Source of the DNA: Burkholderia stabilis
Lineage (GTDB): Bacteria; Pseudomonadota; Gammaproteobacteria; Burkholderiales; Burkholderiaceae
NCBI RefSeq assembly: GCF_001742165.1
Contig: NZ_CP016442.1
Coordinates: 806,001 to 870,000, forward strand
DNA length: 64,000 nucleotides
Direction of reading: 5' to 3'
Position numbers and translations under genes: made by a program. The notes under the pieces are model-generated. The model was not told where the DNA came from and did no database searches. It worked only from the letters and a program-made list of their open reading frames with translations. Positions 1 through 11,055 of the stretch are shown piece after piece (position 1 is the first letter of the stretch; each line of letters starts with the position of its first letter).

Positions 1-1313
1 GTCGCTTCGACGGACAGCGTGAGATCGAACTTCGCGGACGGCGTACCGGACGGCAGCAACGCGGCCGCTGCCGCGCCGAGCGCCGGCAGCGCGCGGCGCT
101 CGCCATAGGCGGCCATCACCTGGAACAACGGATGGTGGCTCGCGCTGCGCGGCACGCCGAGCGCGTCGACCACCTGCTCGAACGGCACGTCCTGGTGCAT
201 CTGCGCGTCGACGAGCGCGCGCTGCGTGCGCGCGACCAGCGACGAGAAATCGCCGCGCGCGGGCACGTCGACATCGATCGCCAGCGTATTGACGAAGAAC
301 CCGATCAGGCCGGCGACTTCCGCGCGTTCGCGGTTCGCGGCCGGCACGCCGACGCAGATCCGCGCGTCGCCGGTCGCGCGCGCCAGCAGCGCATCGAGCG
401 CGGCGAGCAGCACCGCGAACGGCGTCGCACCCGATGCCGCCGCGAACGCGCGCAGTTGCGCACCGACGCGCGCGTCGAGCGAGAACACATGGCGCGCGCC
501 GCGCGCACTGCGGCGGGCGGGCCGCGCGGTCGCGCCTGGCAGCGTCAGCACGCCGCGCTGCGGATCGAGCCGTTCGCGCCAGAACGCAAGCTGGCGATCG
601 CGTTCGCCGGCGTCGAGCCAGCGGCGTTGCCACAGTGCGTAGTCAGCGTACTGGATCGGCAGCGGTGCGAGCGGCACCGGCTTGTCGGACGCATACGCGC
701 GATAGAACGCCGCGAGTTCTTCGAGCATCACGCCCGACGACCAGCCATCCGACACGATGTGATGAACGGTCAGCGCGAGCCAGTGATGCGTCGCGTCGAA
801 GCGGATCAGGTGTGCGCGCACGAGCGGTGGCGTGCCGAGATCGAACGGCCCGGCTTCGTCGGCGGTCGCGACAGCCCCGGCGCGCGCGGCACGTTGTGCA
901 TCCGGCAACGCCTCGAGATCGGTTTCGCGCCACGGGCAACGCAGCGGCGCGTGGATCGTTTGCGCGACGCCGTCCTGCGCTTCGTCGAAGGTCGTGCGCA
1001 GTGCTTCGTGGCGGGCGATCAGCGCGTCGCATGCAAGACGCAGCGCATGCGCGTCGAGCGTGCCGGTCAGCGCGAGGCGCTCGGTGATGTGATACGCGTC
1101 GGGCGCGTCGATCAGCCGTGCATGCAGCCACAGCCGCGTCTGCGCGAACGACGCCGGCACGCGGTCGCTGCGCGGCGGGATCGGCGGGATCGGCAGCACG
1201 CGGAAGTCGATGCCGGCCGCGCCAAGCTTGTCGATGAAGACCGCGCGCTGCGCGTCGGGCAGTTGCGCGAAACGCGTCGCGAGCGCGAGCCAGTCGGGTT
1301 GAACCTTCGTCAT
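1..1313 (-). CDS. orbJ: Ornibactin NRPS OrbJ, N-terminal part (cut by window edge)
   Basis: This is the start of a non-ribosomal peptide synthetase; it runs off the left edge, so only about 437 N-terminal residues are visible. They form one condensation domain, with the catalytic HHxxxDG motif read as HHIVSDGWS near residue 190. OrbJ is known as the second ornibactin synthetase, which adds the last residue (N5-formyl-N5-hydroxyornithine) to the tripeptide made by OrbI. The ATG at 1313 lies 9 nt after the orbI stop, and a TAAGGA ribosome site overlaps that stop, so the two genes are co-transcribed and probably translationally coupled. The adenylation and carrier domains lie outside the window and cannot be checked. 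Confidence 0.9.
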   Translation of the reverse strand, partial: MTKVQPDWLALATRFAQLPDAQRAVFIDKLGAAGIDFRVLPIPPIPPRSDRVPASFAQTRLWLHARLIDAPDAYHITERLALTGTLDAHALRLACDALIARHEALRTTFDEAQDGVAQTIHAPLRCPWRETDLEALPDAQRAARAGAVATADEAGPFDLGTPPLVRAHLIRFDATHHWLALTVHHIVSDGWSSGVMLEELAAFYRAYASDKPVPLAPLPIQYADYALWQRRWLDAGERDRQLAFWRERLDPQRGVLTLPGATARPARRSARGARHVFSLDARVGAQLRAFAAASGATPFAVLLAALDALLARATGDARICVGVPAANRERAEVAGLIGFFVNTLAIDVDVPARGDFSSLVARTQRALVDAQMHQDVPFEQVVDALGVPRSASHHPLFQVMAAYGERRALPALGAAAAALLPSGTPSAKFDLTLSVEA

Positions 1314-1322
1314 CCGTCGTCC

Positions 1323-4300
1323 TTATTGGGTTTCCAGTTCGCCGAGCAGCGCATCGATCGCGCTCGCCGCGTCGGTCTCGCCGCGCGCCGCGCAGGCTGC
1401 GTCGATCGCCTCCGCGCAACTCGCGAGCGTGCGCGTGTCGAACAGCGTGCGCAGCGGCAGCGCGAGCCCCCAGTGCAGGTTCGCCTGCGCGTGGGCCTGC
1501 GTCGCGAGCAGCGAATGGCCGCCGAGCAGGAAGAAATCGCCGTCGCGGCCAATCGCATCCACGTGCAGCACGCGTTGCCAGATGGCCGCGAGCGCGCGTT
1601 CGGTATCGGTCGAAAGCTCGACGGCTTCAGCCGTTTCACGCACCGGCGCGGGCAGCGCATGGCGGTCGCATTTGCCGTTCGGCGTGACGGGCAACGCGTC
1701 GAGTTCGATCAGTTGCGACGGCACCATGTAGGCCGGCAGTTGCGCACGCAACGTGTCGAGCAGCGCCGCGCGGTCGAGCGGGCCCGCATCGCCGCGTGCG
1801 ACGTAACCGATCAGTTGCTCGTCGCGCACGATCACGACCGCGTCGTTCACGCCGGGCGCTGCGCGCAGCAGCGCCTCGATCTCGCCGGGCTCGATCCGCT
1901 GGCCGCGCAGCTTCACCTGCGTGTCGACGCGGCCGAGATAGTCGAGCGCGCCGTCGGCGCGGCGTCGCGCGAGGTCGCCCGTGCGGTACATGCGCGCGCC
2001 CGGCACGAACGGATCGGGCACGAAGCGCTCCGCGGTCAGCGCCGGGCGGCCCAGATAACCGCGCGCCAGGCCCGCGCCCGCGAGATACAGTTCGCCGGTC
2101 GCGCCGGCCGGCACCGGCTGCCATGCGGCGTCGAGCACGTGCAGTTGCAGGTTCGCGATCGGATGACCGATCGGCACTGCGACCGCGTTTGCGTCGTCAG
2201 GCCCGCAGGTCCAGTGCGACACGTCGATCGCGGCTTCGGTCGGCCCGTACAGGTTCACGAGCGTCGCGTTCGGCAGCAGCCGCGCCATCTTCGCGACGAG
2301 TTCGGGCGCAAGCGCCTCGCCGCTCGCGACGATCAGGCGCACGCTGTCGCATTGCGCGGCGGCCGAGAAATCGTCGAGATACGCGGCGAATGCGGCGAGC
2401 ATCGACGGCACGAAATGCAGCACCGTCACGCCGTGCGCATGGATCGCGGCCGCGAGACGCGCCGGATCGCGATGGTCGCCGGGCGCGGCGATCGCGAGCT
2501 TCGCGCCGATCGCGAGCGGCCACACGAATTCCCATACCGACACGTCGAAGCCGAACGGCGTCTTATGCAGCACCACGTCGTCGCGCGTCATCTGGTATGC
2601 GTCCTGCATCCACGCGATCCGGTTCGCGAGCGCGCCGTGCGTGTTGCCGGCGCCCTTCGGCTTGCCGGTCGAACCCGACGTGTAGATCAGGTAGGCCAGC
2701 CGGGCGTCGTCGATTTCGTCGGCCGCGCCGGCGGGCGTATTGCCCGCTTCATCGGCGAGCAGATCCGCGACCGTCAGCAACTGCGTCGTGGCATCGTCGC
2801 CGAGCGCGGCTTCGACCTGCTCGCGCAGGTGAGCCTGCGTGATCGCGACGGCCGGCCGCGCATCGCGCAGCAGATACGCGATGCGCTCGGCCGGATAGTC
2901 AGGATCGACCGGCAGGTAAGCTGCGCCGGCCTTCAGCACGCCGACGAGCGCCATCACCATGTCGAACGAACGCTCGACGCACAGCGCGACCGGCGTGTCG
3001 GGTTGTACGCCGCGCCGGCGCAGCGCAGCGGCGATGCGCGACGTGCTCAGGTCGAGTTCGCGATAGGTCGCGCGATGCACGCCGCCGTGAACATCCGCAT
3101 ATTCGAGCGCGACCGCATCGGGCGTTGCGTTGGCCGCCTCGGCGAATTGCAGGTGCAGCGGCTGCCGTTGCGGTTCGGGCCACGTGCGCAGCGTGTCCTG
3201 CGCACGCGCCAGCGCGTCGCGTGTCGTGCCGTCGGCGATCGACAGCGTGCCGAGCAGCGCGTCCGGCGTGCGGGCCAGTGCGTCGAGCGCACACGCGAAT
3301 GCGCGGTGCCAGGTTTCGACCTGGTGCGCGTCGATGCGCGCGGTGTCGTAGCCGTAATCGATCGTCAGTTCCACACCGCTTTCGATCACGAGCGTCAGCG
3401 CGAAATCGGTGGCTTCGATACTGCGCACGCCGCTCAGTGCGAGCGCGCGCGGATCGGCGTCGCGCGCCGTATCGTCGACCGGGTAGTTCTCGAACACGAC
3501 CAGCGTGTCGAACAGTGCGCCGCCCGCGCCGCGCGCCCAGCGCTGGATGTCGGCGAGCGGCGTGTGCGCGTGCTCGGCGGCGGCCGCGTTGTCGCGCTGC
3601 AGCGCCTGCAGCCAGTCGGCCGCGCGCTGCTGCGGCGCGGGCGCGGTGATCACCGGCAGCGTGTTGATGAACAGGCCGAGCACCGAGTCGACGTCCGCGA
3701 GCGCATCGGGACGGCCCGCGACGGTCGCGCCGAACGCGACGGCCGGCTGGTGCGTCATCCGTTGCAATGCGAGCGCCCACGCGCCCTGCACCAGCGTGTT
3801 GACGGTCAGCTTCAAGGCGCGTGCCGTCTGTGCGATGCGCGTCATCGCATCCGCATCGATCGTCGCGCGCCACGTGACCATCTCGGCGTCCGCACGGTCG
3901 GCCACGCGTTCCGCGATCAGCGTCGGTGCGTCGAGGCGCGCGAGGCGGTCGCTCCAGAAGCGTTCGTCGGCATCGCGGTCGCGTGTGCCGAGCCATGCGA
4001 TGAAGTCGCGATAGCGCAGCGCCGGACGGCTCGCGAACGGCGACACGGCATCCGGGTCGCGATAGTCGCGCAGCACGTCTGCCAGCAGGCGTGCGGTGCT
4101 CCAGCCGTCGAGCAGCACGTGGTGGCGCGTCCACACGACGCGCCATGCGTCGTCCGTCACGCGGATCAGCGTGAGCCGCATCAGCGGCGGCTCGCGCCAG
4201 TCGAAACCGCGTGCGCGGTCGGCCGCGAGCCATGCGTCGAAATCGGCGTCGAGCGTGTCGCCGCGCGTGCGCCAGTCGAGCTGCTCGACCGGCATCTGCG

Positions 4301-7300
4301 CGTGGCGATGCACGCACTGCAGCGGCGCGGCTTCGTCGGGCATCACGCTCGTGCGCAGGATGTCGTGACGCGCGACGGATGCGGCGAACGCATCGGCGAG
4401 ACGGCCGGCATCGAGCCCGGTCGCGGTCGCAACGAGCTGGTTCACGTAGCTGGCATGGCCGGGCGCGAACAGCGCATGGAACAGGATGCCCTGCTGCATC
4501 GGCGACAGCGGATACACGTCGTCGATCGAGCGCCAGTCGAGCGGCGTGCGTTCGATCGCGGCCTGCGTGAGACCAGCCGCCTGCGCAAGCGGAAAATCGC
4601 CCGGCGTGGCGCCGCCGCCGCGATGCGCGACACGCGACGCGCAAGCGTCGACGAGTTCGCGCAGTGCAGCCGCAAAACGCTCGGCGAACGCGTCGATCGT
4701 CGCGCGCTCGAACTGCGGCGCGCCGTACACCCAGTGCACCTTCAGCGTGCGTGCGCCGTCGCGATCGGTATCGAGGTACGCGTGGATCGCGAGCGTATTG
4801 CCGAGCGGGCCTTGGGGATCGCGCTCGACGCCGGTGCCGCCGAAACGCGGCACGAGCGTCGCATCGCGCGGCGCGTCGAACTGGCCGAGATAGTTGAAGG
4901 TGACGCGCGGGCGCGGCACGGCGGCCAGCGCCGCGCGCGTCGCCGCGTCACCGTAGTGCGCGAGCACGCCGAAGCCGAGCCCCTTGTGCGGCACCGCGCG
5001 CAGCGTGTCCTTCACGGCGCACAGCGTGTCGCCCGCAGTCGCTTCGACCGGCAACGTCACCGGGTAATGGCTCGTCAGCCAGCCGATCGTGCGGCTCGCG
5101 TCCGCATCGTCGAACAGCGCCTCGCGGCCATGTCCTTCCAGTTCGATCCGGCACGATGCCGAACCGCGCGCACCGGCCAGCGTCAGCGCGAGCGCCGCGC
5201 CAAGCAATTCGATCGTCTGCGTGCGATAGGCCGCGTGCGCGTCGGTCAGCGCCGCGCGCGTCAATGCGGCGTCGATCGTCTGCACGACGACGGCCGCATC
5301 GACGTTCGTCGCCGGTGTATCGGGATGATCGGCAACGAGATCGTCGCCCTGCGCCATGCCGGCCCAGTACGCGGCTTCGGCCGCGAACGGCGAAGCCGGT
5401 TCCGTTGCTGCGCGTGCGAGACGCGCGGCCCATGCGTCCGCGCGCAGGCCCGGCTGCGACAGCCGCACCGGCGTGCGTTCGCATGCGGCGCGGTAGGCTG
5501 TATCGAGATCGTCGAGCAGGATGCGCCACGACACGCCGTCGACGATCGCATGGTGAATCGCCAGATAAAGCTGCGTCGAGCCGTCCGGCAGTCGTGCCGC
5601 GCATGCGCAGGCGAGCGGCCCGCGGTCGAGATCGAGGCGGCGCTGCAACGCGTCGAAGCGCGCGAGCGCGTCGCCTTCGTCGCGTGCGGCGACTTCGACG
5701 AACGGCAGCGCATCGAATGGCTTCGCGGCGTCGCTCGCCTGCCACGTGCCGTCCGCACCGCGCGCGAAGCGCTGGTGGAATGCGTCGTGATGCGTCAGCA
5801 ACGCATCGAATGCGCGCGCGAATGCGTCTGCGTCGAACGGCCCGCGCACGTCGAACGCAACCGACTGGTTCCAGTGGCCGCGATGCGGGATGTCGAGCGC
5901 GAAAAAGCGTTGTTGCGCGGGCGTCAAGATCTGCGCGGCAGCCGGCGTCGCGACCGGCGCCGAGGATGCAGGTTGCACAGCAGCGGCGGCCGTGTCGTCC
6001 GTTTTCGCGATGCGCGCGAGTTCGGCAACCGTCGGGCCGTCGAACAGTTGCTTCGGCGTAAAGCGCACGCCGCGCTTGCGCGCACGGGCGATCACCTGCA
6101 GCACGAGGATCGAATCGCCGCCGAGTTCGAAGAAGTTGTCGTCACGGCCAACTTGCGGCGCCTTCAGCACGGCCTGCCAGACTTCGGCGAGCACCGTTTC
6201 GACCGCGCCCTGCGGCGCGTCGCCGGATGCAATCGCGACCGGCGCGGCGGCCAGTTCGCGCAGCGCGGCGCGATCGATCTTGCCGTTCGCGGTCACCGGT
6301 AGGCGTGCGAGCGCGACGAACTGCGCGGGCACCATGTAATCGGGCAGCGTCGCGGCGAGCGCTGCGCGCACGGCGGCTTCGTCGAACGCCGTGCCGTCGC
6401 GCATCACGACGAACGTCGCGAGCCGCAGGCGGCCGTCGTGCTCGATCGCGAGCGTTTCGGCCTGCGCGATCGGGCCGGCCGCGCGCACGGCCGCACTCAC
6501 CTCACCCGGTTCGACGCGGTAGCCACGAATCTTCACCTGGTCATCGATACGGCCGAGGAATGCGATCCGGCCGTCCGCGCGCAAGCGCACGCGGTCGCCG
6601 GTGCGATACAGCCGCGCGCCGGGCGTGAACGGATCGGGCACGAAACGTTCGGCGGTCTGCGCGGCGCGCCCCAGGTAGCCGCGCGCGACGCCCGGCCCGC
6701 CCAGATACAGCTCGCCCGTCGCGCCGGCCGGCACGCACGCACCGAACGCGTCGAGCACGAGCGCGCGCGCATTCGGCAGCGGCTGGCCGAGCGGCACGCC
6801 GCTCGCGGGATCGCGCACATCGGCAGCAATCGACGCCGTGTCGCACGCGATCGCGCCGACCGTCGCTTCGGTCGGCCCGTAATGGTTGATCACGCGGCAG
6901 GCCGGCGCGAGCGCGGCCAGGCGCGCGACGAGCGCCCACGTGAGCGTTTCGCCGCCCGTCACGAGCGCGTGGCGCGGCAGTACGTCGGCCGGCACGCGCG
7001 CATCGAGCAGCGCCTGCAGATGGCTCGGTACGATTTTCAGCACGCCGACGTCGCGGCGGCGCATCTCGTCCGCGAACGCGTCCGGGTCGAACGCGCACGC
7101 GGCCGGCAGCAGATGCAGCGTGCGGCCCGCGCACAATGCGCCGAACAGCGTCGTGTGGCCGAGGTCGGCCGCGACCGTCGACACCATCGCGAACGACGCA
7201 TCCGGTGCGAACGCGAGTTCGTCGAGCATCCCCTGCACGTAGTCGGCCAGCGCGCCGTGCGACACGACGACACCTTTCGGCGTGCCGGTCGAGCCCGACG

Positions 7301-10300
7301 TGTAGATCAGGTACGCGCCCTGCTCCGGATGCGGCGCGACGCGCACGCCGGCCGCATGCGCGAGCGATGCGTCCTGCGTGAGCGTATCGACGTCGAGCGG
7401 CTGCGCGTCGATGCCGGCCGGCCACGCGGCCGTATCCGCGACGAGCGCCCAGCGCGCGCCGCAGTCGGCGGCCGCCGCCGCCAGTCGCGCGGCAGGCTGC
7501 GCGGGATCGAGCAGCACGGCGAGTGCCCCGGCCTTCAACACGCCGAGCAGGCCGACGACGAAGCGCGCGGAACGCTCGATGCAGACGACGACCGGCGCTT
7601 CGGCGGCCGCGCCGCGCAGCGTCAGTGCGCGCGCGATACGGTTCGATGCGTCGTCGAGTTCGGCGAACGTCAACTGCGCCGACGCATCGGCGAGCGCGAT
7701 GCGATGCGGATACGCGGCTGCCTGCCGCGCGAACGCGGCGACGATGTCGGCATGTTCGACCTTCAGCGCACGGCCATCGCGCGGCTGGCGCGATGCGGCC
7801 GATGCGTCGCACGGCAGCGCGGCCGTCGTGCGTTGCGAATCGTGCGCAGCCGCGCCGACGAGCGTCGCGTAGCTGTCGAGCCACGCGCGCGCGGTGTCGG
7901 TATCAATGCAGTCGGTCGCATAGGCGGCGACCAGCTCGATCCCGCTCGCGTCGTCGGTGAAATCCAGCGCGAAGTCGAAGCGTGCGGCGAGATCGGGCCC
8001 CGGCGTCGCGACTGCCGTCGCGCCCGGCAGCACGCTGTCGTGCCGCGCGTCGAATTGCTGCGCGAATTTCACGCGCAACCACTCGTCGCCGCGCTTGACC
8101 GGCGGCTTGACCGCGTCGACGACGCGCTCGAACGGCACGTCCTGGTGCGCGACCGCGTCGAGCGCCGCCGTGCGCGCCGCATCGACGAGCGTGCGGAACG
8201 GCAGCGTCGGCGCCACCTGCACGCGCAGCGCGACCGTATTCAGGAACAGGCCGAGCAGCGCGCGCGTTTCAGGGTGTTGGCGATGCGCGACCGGCACCGC
8301 GACGACGACGTCCGTCTCGCCGGTCAGACGCGACAGCCACGCGTCGAGGGCAGCCAGCAGCACCGTGAAGACGGTGGCCTGCGCGTCGCGTGCGAGTTGT
8401 CGCACGTCGGCCGCGACCGCGTCGGGCAGGCGCAGCGATACGCGCGCGCCCTGCAGCGTGCGCGCGGTGCCCGGTTGACGATCGACCGGCAGCGCGATCG
8501 GGCCCGGCACGTCGCGCAATGCGCCGCGCCAGTAGTCGAGCTGGCGATCGCCTTCGCCGCCGGCCAGCATGTCGCGCTGCCAGTCCGCGTAGTCGGCGTA
8601 CTGGATCGGCAAGTCGGGCAACGACGGCTCGCGGCCTTCCGCATACGCGCGATAGGCGGCCGACAGTTCGTCGAACGCGCAGCGCGAGCTCCAGCCGTCG
8701 GTGATCGCGTGGTGCGCGGTCAGCAGCAGGCGGTGGCGATCGTCGGCGAGCGCCACGAGCGTCGCGCGCAGCAGCGGGCCGCGTGCGAGATCGAACGGCT
8801 CGGCAGCGTCGCGCTCGGCGAGACGCGCAGCTTGCGCGTCGCGTGCGGCCGGCGGCTGGTCGCGCAGATCGATCGCGGCGATCGACACCGGCAGGTGCGC
8901 ATGAATCCGCTGCATCACGACGCCGTCGTCGTTGTCGACGAGCGTCGTGCGCCACGCTTCGTGCCGGCCGATCACGTGATCGAGCGCGCGTTGCAGCGCG
9001 TCGCGATCGAGCGTGCCGTCGATCGTCCAGTGCGCGGCGATGTGATACGCGGCGCTCGCGTCGCGGGTTTGCGCGAGCACCCAGAAACGTTGCTGCGCGA
9101 GCGATGCCGCGCGGTCGACATACGAAGTGCCAGGCGCGGTCGAATCAGCCGTCACGCGGCGCGCGGAAATCGTAGCCAGCGGTTCGCCGGTTTCGCGCGC
9201 CGAACGATCGACCGTCTCGGCTAGTTCGGCCAGCGCCGGATCGGCGAACAGCGTATCGAGCCGCAGGTTCACGCGCACCGTGGCGCGGATCGCTGCCTGC
9301 AACTGCATCGCGGCGAGCGAATCGGCGCCCAGTGCGAAGAAACGGTCATCGCGCGACGGCACGGCGTCGAGGCCGAGCAGCGTCTGCCAGAGGCCGGCGA
9401 GCTGTTGCTCGGTCGGCGTGCGCGGCGCGTCGCCCGCGCCCTGCGCCGTGTCGCGCGCAGCGGCGATCCGCTCGCGCAGCGCGGCACGGTCGATCTTGCC
9501 GTTCAGCGTATAAGGCAGCGCATCGCAGCGCACGAACCGGTGCGGCTGCCATGCGGCCGGCAGTTGCGCGGCCACGTGCGTCTTCAGTGCCGCATCGTCG
9601 GCTGCCGCACGCAGCGCGACGCACGCGATCAGCCGCGTCGGCCCGTTGCCGGTTTCGGCGACCACCGCCGCGTCGGCCACGGCCGGGTGCGAGCGCAGGC
9701 ACGCGGCGATTTCCGCGGGCTCCACGCGCACGCCGCGCACTTGAACCTGATCGTCGAGACGGCCGAGATAGTCGAATGCGCCGTCGTCGCGCAGGCGCGC
9801 GAGATCGCCGGTGCGATAGACGCGCGCACCGGGTTCGCCTTCCGGATCGGGAATGAAGCGTTCGGCCGTCAGCGCCGGGCGGCCGTGATAACCGCGCGCG
9901 ATGCAGACGCCGCCGAGCAGCAGCTCGCCGCCGTCTTGCGCGTCGCCGCCGTCGATGCGCGCGACGCGCGGGCCGATCACGCGACCGATCGGCAACGATG
10001 CATATGCGTCGTCGGCGGCCAGCACCGGCGTTTCGCCCGGTTCGACCGGCCACAGCATCGGCGAGATCACGGCCTCGGTCGGCCCGTAACCGTTGATGAG
10101 ACGCACCGCCGGGAACGTGCCGCGCACGAATTCGAACGCCTGCTGCGGCAGCGCTTCGCCGCCGAACGCGAGCACGCGCAGGGCCGGCGGTACGCCGTCG
10201 CGCGCGGCGACGGCCGCAAATTCACGCAAGTACGCAGGCGGAAATGCTGCAACGTTGACCGATTCGCGCACCAGCAGCGCATGCGCGGCGTCCGGCGCAA

Positions 10301-10985
10301 ACGGCTGCGGCGGCGCCACGACGATACTGGCGCCGACCGCGAGCGGCGCGAGCCAGCATTCGTGCGCGGCGTCGAAATTGACCGACGCGAAATGCAGCAG
10401 GCGATCGCCGGCCTCGATCGGCAGCGCGGCCGCGAGCGCATCGCAATGCGCGGCGAGCGGCCCGTGCTCGACGACGACCGCCTTCGGCGTGCCGGTCGAG
10501 CCCGACGTATAGATCATGTAGGCCGCCGAACGCGGATGTACCGTCAGATCTTCGTCATCGACGGCAAGCTCAGGCTTGCCCGCCACTTCGGCAGCCGCGT
10601 CGAACGCATGCTCGAACGGCGCGCCGAGCGCCGCGCGGCCCGCATCGTCGACGATACCGTGCCGCAGTTGCGCATCCTGGACGATCCAGTCGAGGCGCGC
10701 GGCCGGATGGCGCGGGTCGAGCGGCACGAACACGCCGCCCGCCTTCAGCACGGCCAGCAGCGCGACGAACAGTTCGCACGAACGCTCGACGCAGACGCCG
10801 ACCCGCACTTCCGCGCCGACGCCGGCCGCGCGCAGTTGCCGGGCGAGCCGCGACGCACGCGCATCGAGCGCGCCGCGCGACAGGCGCAAGTCATTCTGGA
10901 AAGGCACCGCGATGGCGGGGGCGTCGGGCGCGATGCGCGCCAGTTCGCGGATTCGGTGATGCAACGCAGTCGGGAAACTCGTCAT
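1323..10985 (-). CDS. orbI: Ornibactin NRPS OrbI, three modules
   Basis: A 3220-residue peptide synthetase with domain order A-T-C-A-T-E-C-A-T. Adenylation cores (TSGSTG) lie near residues 158, 1232 and 2768. Carrier serines lie near 553 (GADSL), 1623 (GGDSI) and 3157 (GGHSL). Condensation HHxxxDG motifs lie near 760 and 2292, and an epimerase motif (HHAIVDGVSW) near 1813. This fits ornibactin: N5-acyl-N5-hydroxyornithine, D-beta-hydroxyaspartate made by the E domain, then serine. There is no starter C domain, as expected when the acyl chain is put on the ornithine side chain by separate enzymes. The ATG at 10985 (MTSFPTA) has a GAAGGA upstream; an in-frame TTG at 11021 is possible but less likely. 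Expression should come from the OrbS-type promoter at 11056-11080. Confidence 0.95.
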   Translation of the reverse strand: MTSFPTALHHRIRELARIAPDAPAIAVPFQNDLRLSRGALDARASRLARQLRAAGVGAEVRVGVCVERSCELFVALLAVLKAGGVFVPLDPRHPAARLDWIVQDAQLRHGIVDDAGRAALGAPFEHAFDAAAEVAGKPELAVDDEDLTVHPRSAAYMIYTSGSTGTPKAVVVEHGPLAAHCDALAAALPIEAGDRLLHFASVNFDAAHECWLAPLAVGASIVVAPPQPFAPDAAHALLVRESVNVAAFPPAYLREFAAVAARDGVPPALRVLAFGGEALPQQAFEFVRGTFPAVRLINGYGPTEAVISPMLWPVEPGETPVLAADDAYASLPIGRVIGPRVARIDGGDAQDGGELLLGGVCIARGYHGRPALTAERFIPDPEGEPGARVYRTGDLARLRDDGAFDYLGRLDDQVQVRGVRVEPAEIAACLRSHPAVADAAVVAETGNGPTRLIACVALRAAADDAALKTHVAAQLPAAWQPHRFVRCDALPYTLNGKIDRAALRERIAAARDTAQGAGDAPRTPTEQQLAGLWQTLLGLDAVPSRDDRFFALGADSLAAMQLQAAIRATVRVNLRLDTLFADPALAELAETVDRSARETGEPLATISARRVTADSTAPGTSYVDRAASLAQQRFWVLAQTRDASAAYHIAAHWTIDGTLDRDALQRALDHVIGRHEAWRTTLVDNDDGVVMQRIHAHLPVSIAAIDLRDQPPAARDAQAARLAERDAAEPFDLARGPLLRATLVALADDRHRLLLTAHHAITDGWSSRCAFDELSAAYRAYAEGREPSLPDLPIQYADYADWQRDMLAGGEGDRQLDYWRGALRDVPGPIALPVDRQPGTARTLQGARVSLRLPDAVAADVRQLARDAQATVFTVLLAALDAWLSRLTGETDVVVAVPVAHRQHPETRALLGLFLNTVALRVQVAPTLPFRTLVDAARTAALDAVAHQDVPFERVVDAVKPPVKRGDEWLRVKFAQQFDARHDSVLPGATAVATPGPDLAARFDFALDFTDDASGIELVAAYATDCIDTDTARAWLDSYATLVGAAAHDSQRTTAALPCDASAASRQPRDGRALKVEHADIVAAFARQAAAYPHRIALADASAQLTFAELDDASNRIARALTLRGAAAEAPVVVCIERSARFVVGLLGVLKAGALAVLLDPAQPAARLAAAAADCGARWALVADTAAWPAGIDAQPLDVDTLTQDASLAHAAGVRVAPHPEQGAYLIYTSGSTGTPKGVVVSHGALADYVQGMLDELAFAPDASFAMVSTVAADLGHTTLFGALCAGRTLHLLPAACAFDPDAFADEMRRRDVGVLKIVPSHLQALLDARVPADVLPRHALVTGGETLTWALVARLAALAPACRVINHYGPTEATVGAIACDTASIAADVRDPASGVPLGQPLPNARALVLDAFGACVPAGATGELYLGGPGVARGYLGRAAQTAERFVPDPFTPGARLYRTGDRVRLRADGRIAFLGRIDDQVKIRGYRVEPGEVSAAVRAAGPIAQAETLAIEHDGRLRLATFVVMRDGTAFDEAAVRAALAATLPDYMVPAQFVALARLPVTANGKIDRAALRELAAAPVAIASGDAPQGAVETVLAEVWQAVLKAPQVGRDDNFFELGGDSILVLQVIARARKRGVRFTPKQLFDGPTVAELARIAKTDDTAAAAVQPASSAPVATPAAAQILTPAQQRFFALDIPHRGHWNQSVAFDVRGPFDADAFARAFDALLTHHDAFHQRFARGADGTWQASDAAKPFDALPFVEVAARDEGDALARFDALQRRLDLDRGPLACACAARLPDGSTQLYLAIHHAIVDGVSWRILLDDLDTAYRAACERTPVRLSQPGLRADAWAARLARAATEPASPFAAEAAYWAGMAQGDDLVADHPDTPATNVDAAVVVQTIDAALTRAALTDAHAAYRTQTIELLGAALALTLAGARGSASCRIELEGHGREALFDDADASRTIGWLTSHYPVTLPVEATAGDTLCAVKDTLRAVPHKGLGFGVLAHYGDAATRAALAAVPRPRVTFNYLGQFDAPRDATLVPRFGGTGVERDPQGPLGNTLAIHAYLDTDRDGARTLKVHWVYGAPQFERATIDAFAERFAAALRELVDACASRVAHRGGGATPGDFPLAQAAGLTQAAIERTPLDWRSIDDVYPLSPMQQGILFHALFAPGHASYVNQLVATATGLDAGRLADAFAASVARHDILRTSVMPDEAAPLQCVHRHAQMPVEQLDWRTRGDTLDADFDAWLAADRARGFDWREPPLMRLTLIRVTDDAWRVVWTRHHVLLDGWSTARLLADVLRDYRDPDAVSPFASRPALRYRDFIAWLGTRDRDADERFWSDRLARLDAPTLIAERVADRADAEMVTWRATIDADAMTRIAQTARALKLTVNTLVQGAWALALQRMTHQPAVAFGATVAGRPDALADVDSVLGLFINTLPVITAPAPQQRAADWLQALQRDNAAAAEHAHTPLADIQRWARGAGGALFDTLVVFENYPVDDTARDADPRALALSGVRSIEATDFALTLVIESGVELTIDYGYDTARIDAHQVETWHRAFACALDALARTPDALLGTLSIADGTTRDALARAQDTLRTWPEPQRQPLHLQFAEAANATPDAVALEYADVHGGVHRATYRELDLSTSRIAAALRRRGVQPDTPVALCVERSFDMVMALVGVLKAGAAYLPVDPDYPAERIAYLLRDARPAVAITQAHLREQVEAALGDDATTQLLTVADLLADEAGNTPAGAADEIDDARLAYLIYTSGSTGKPKGAGNTHGALANRIAWMQDAYQMTRDDVVLHKTPFGFDVSVWEFVWPLAIGAKLAIAAPGDHRDPARLAAAIHAHGVTVLHFVPSMLAAFAAYLDDFSAAAQCDSVRLIVASGEALAPELVAKMARLLPNATLVNLYGPTEAAIDVSHWTCGPDDANAVAVPIGHPIANLQLHVLDAAWQPVPAGATGELYLAGAGLARGYLGRPALTAERFVPDPFVPGARMYRTGDLARRRADGALDYLGRVDTQVKLRGQRIEPGEIEALLRAAPGVNDAVVIVRDEQLIGYVARGDAGPLDRAALLDTLRAQLPAYMVPSQLIELDALPVTPNGKCDRHALPAPVRETAEAVELSTDTERALAAIWQRVLHVDAIGRDGDFFLLGGHSLLATQAHAQANLHWGLALPLRTLFDTRTLASCAEAIDAACAARGETDAASAIDALLGELETQ

Positions 10986-11055
10986 GTGCGTGAAGTCCTT
11001 CGGTCCGGCCGCTTCGGCCAAGTCTCGGGGCCGCTTGGGGCGGCTTCACTGGTGT

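Noticed and set aside
132..9224. Very long plus-strand open frames (more than 900 codons) opposite orbI
   Set aside because: They are extremely rich in Arg, Ala and His with no domains, and lie opposite a synthetase with complete motifs; typical high-GC shadow frames.
10986..11021. TTG start giving a 12-residue longer OrbI
   Set aside because: The ATG at 10985 has a plausible ribosome site and matches the usual OrbI N-terminus.
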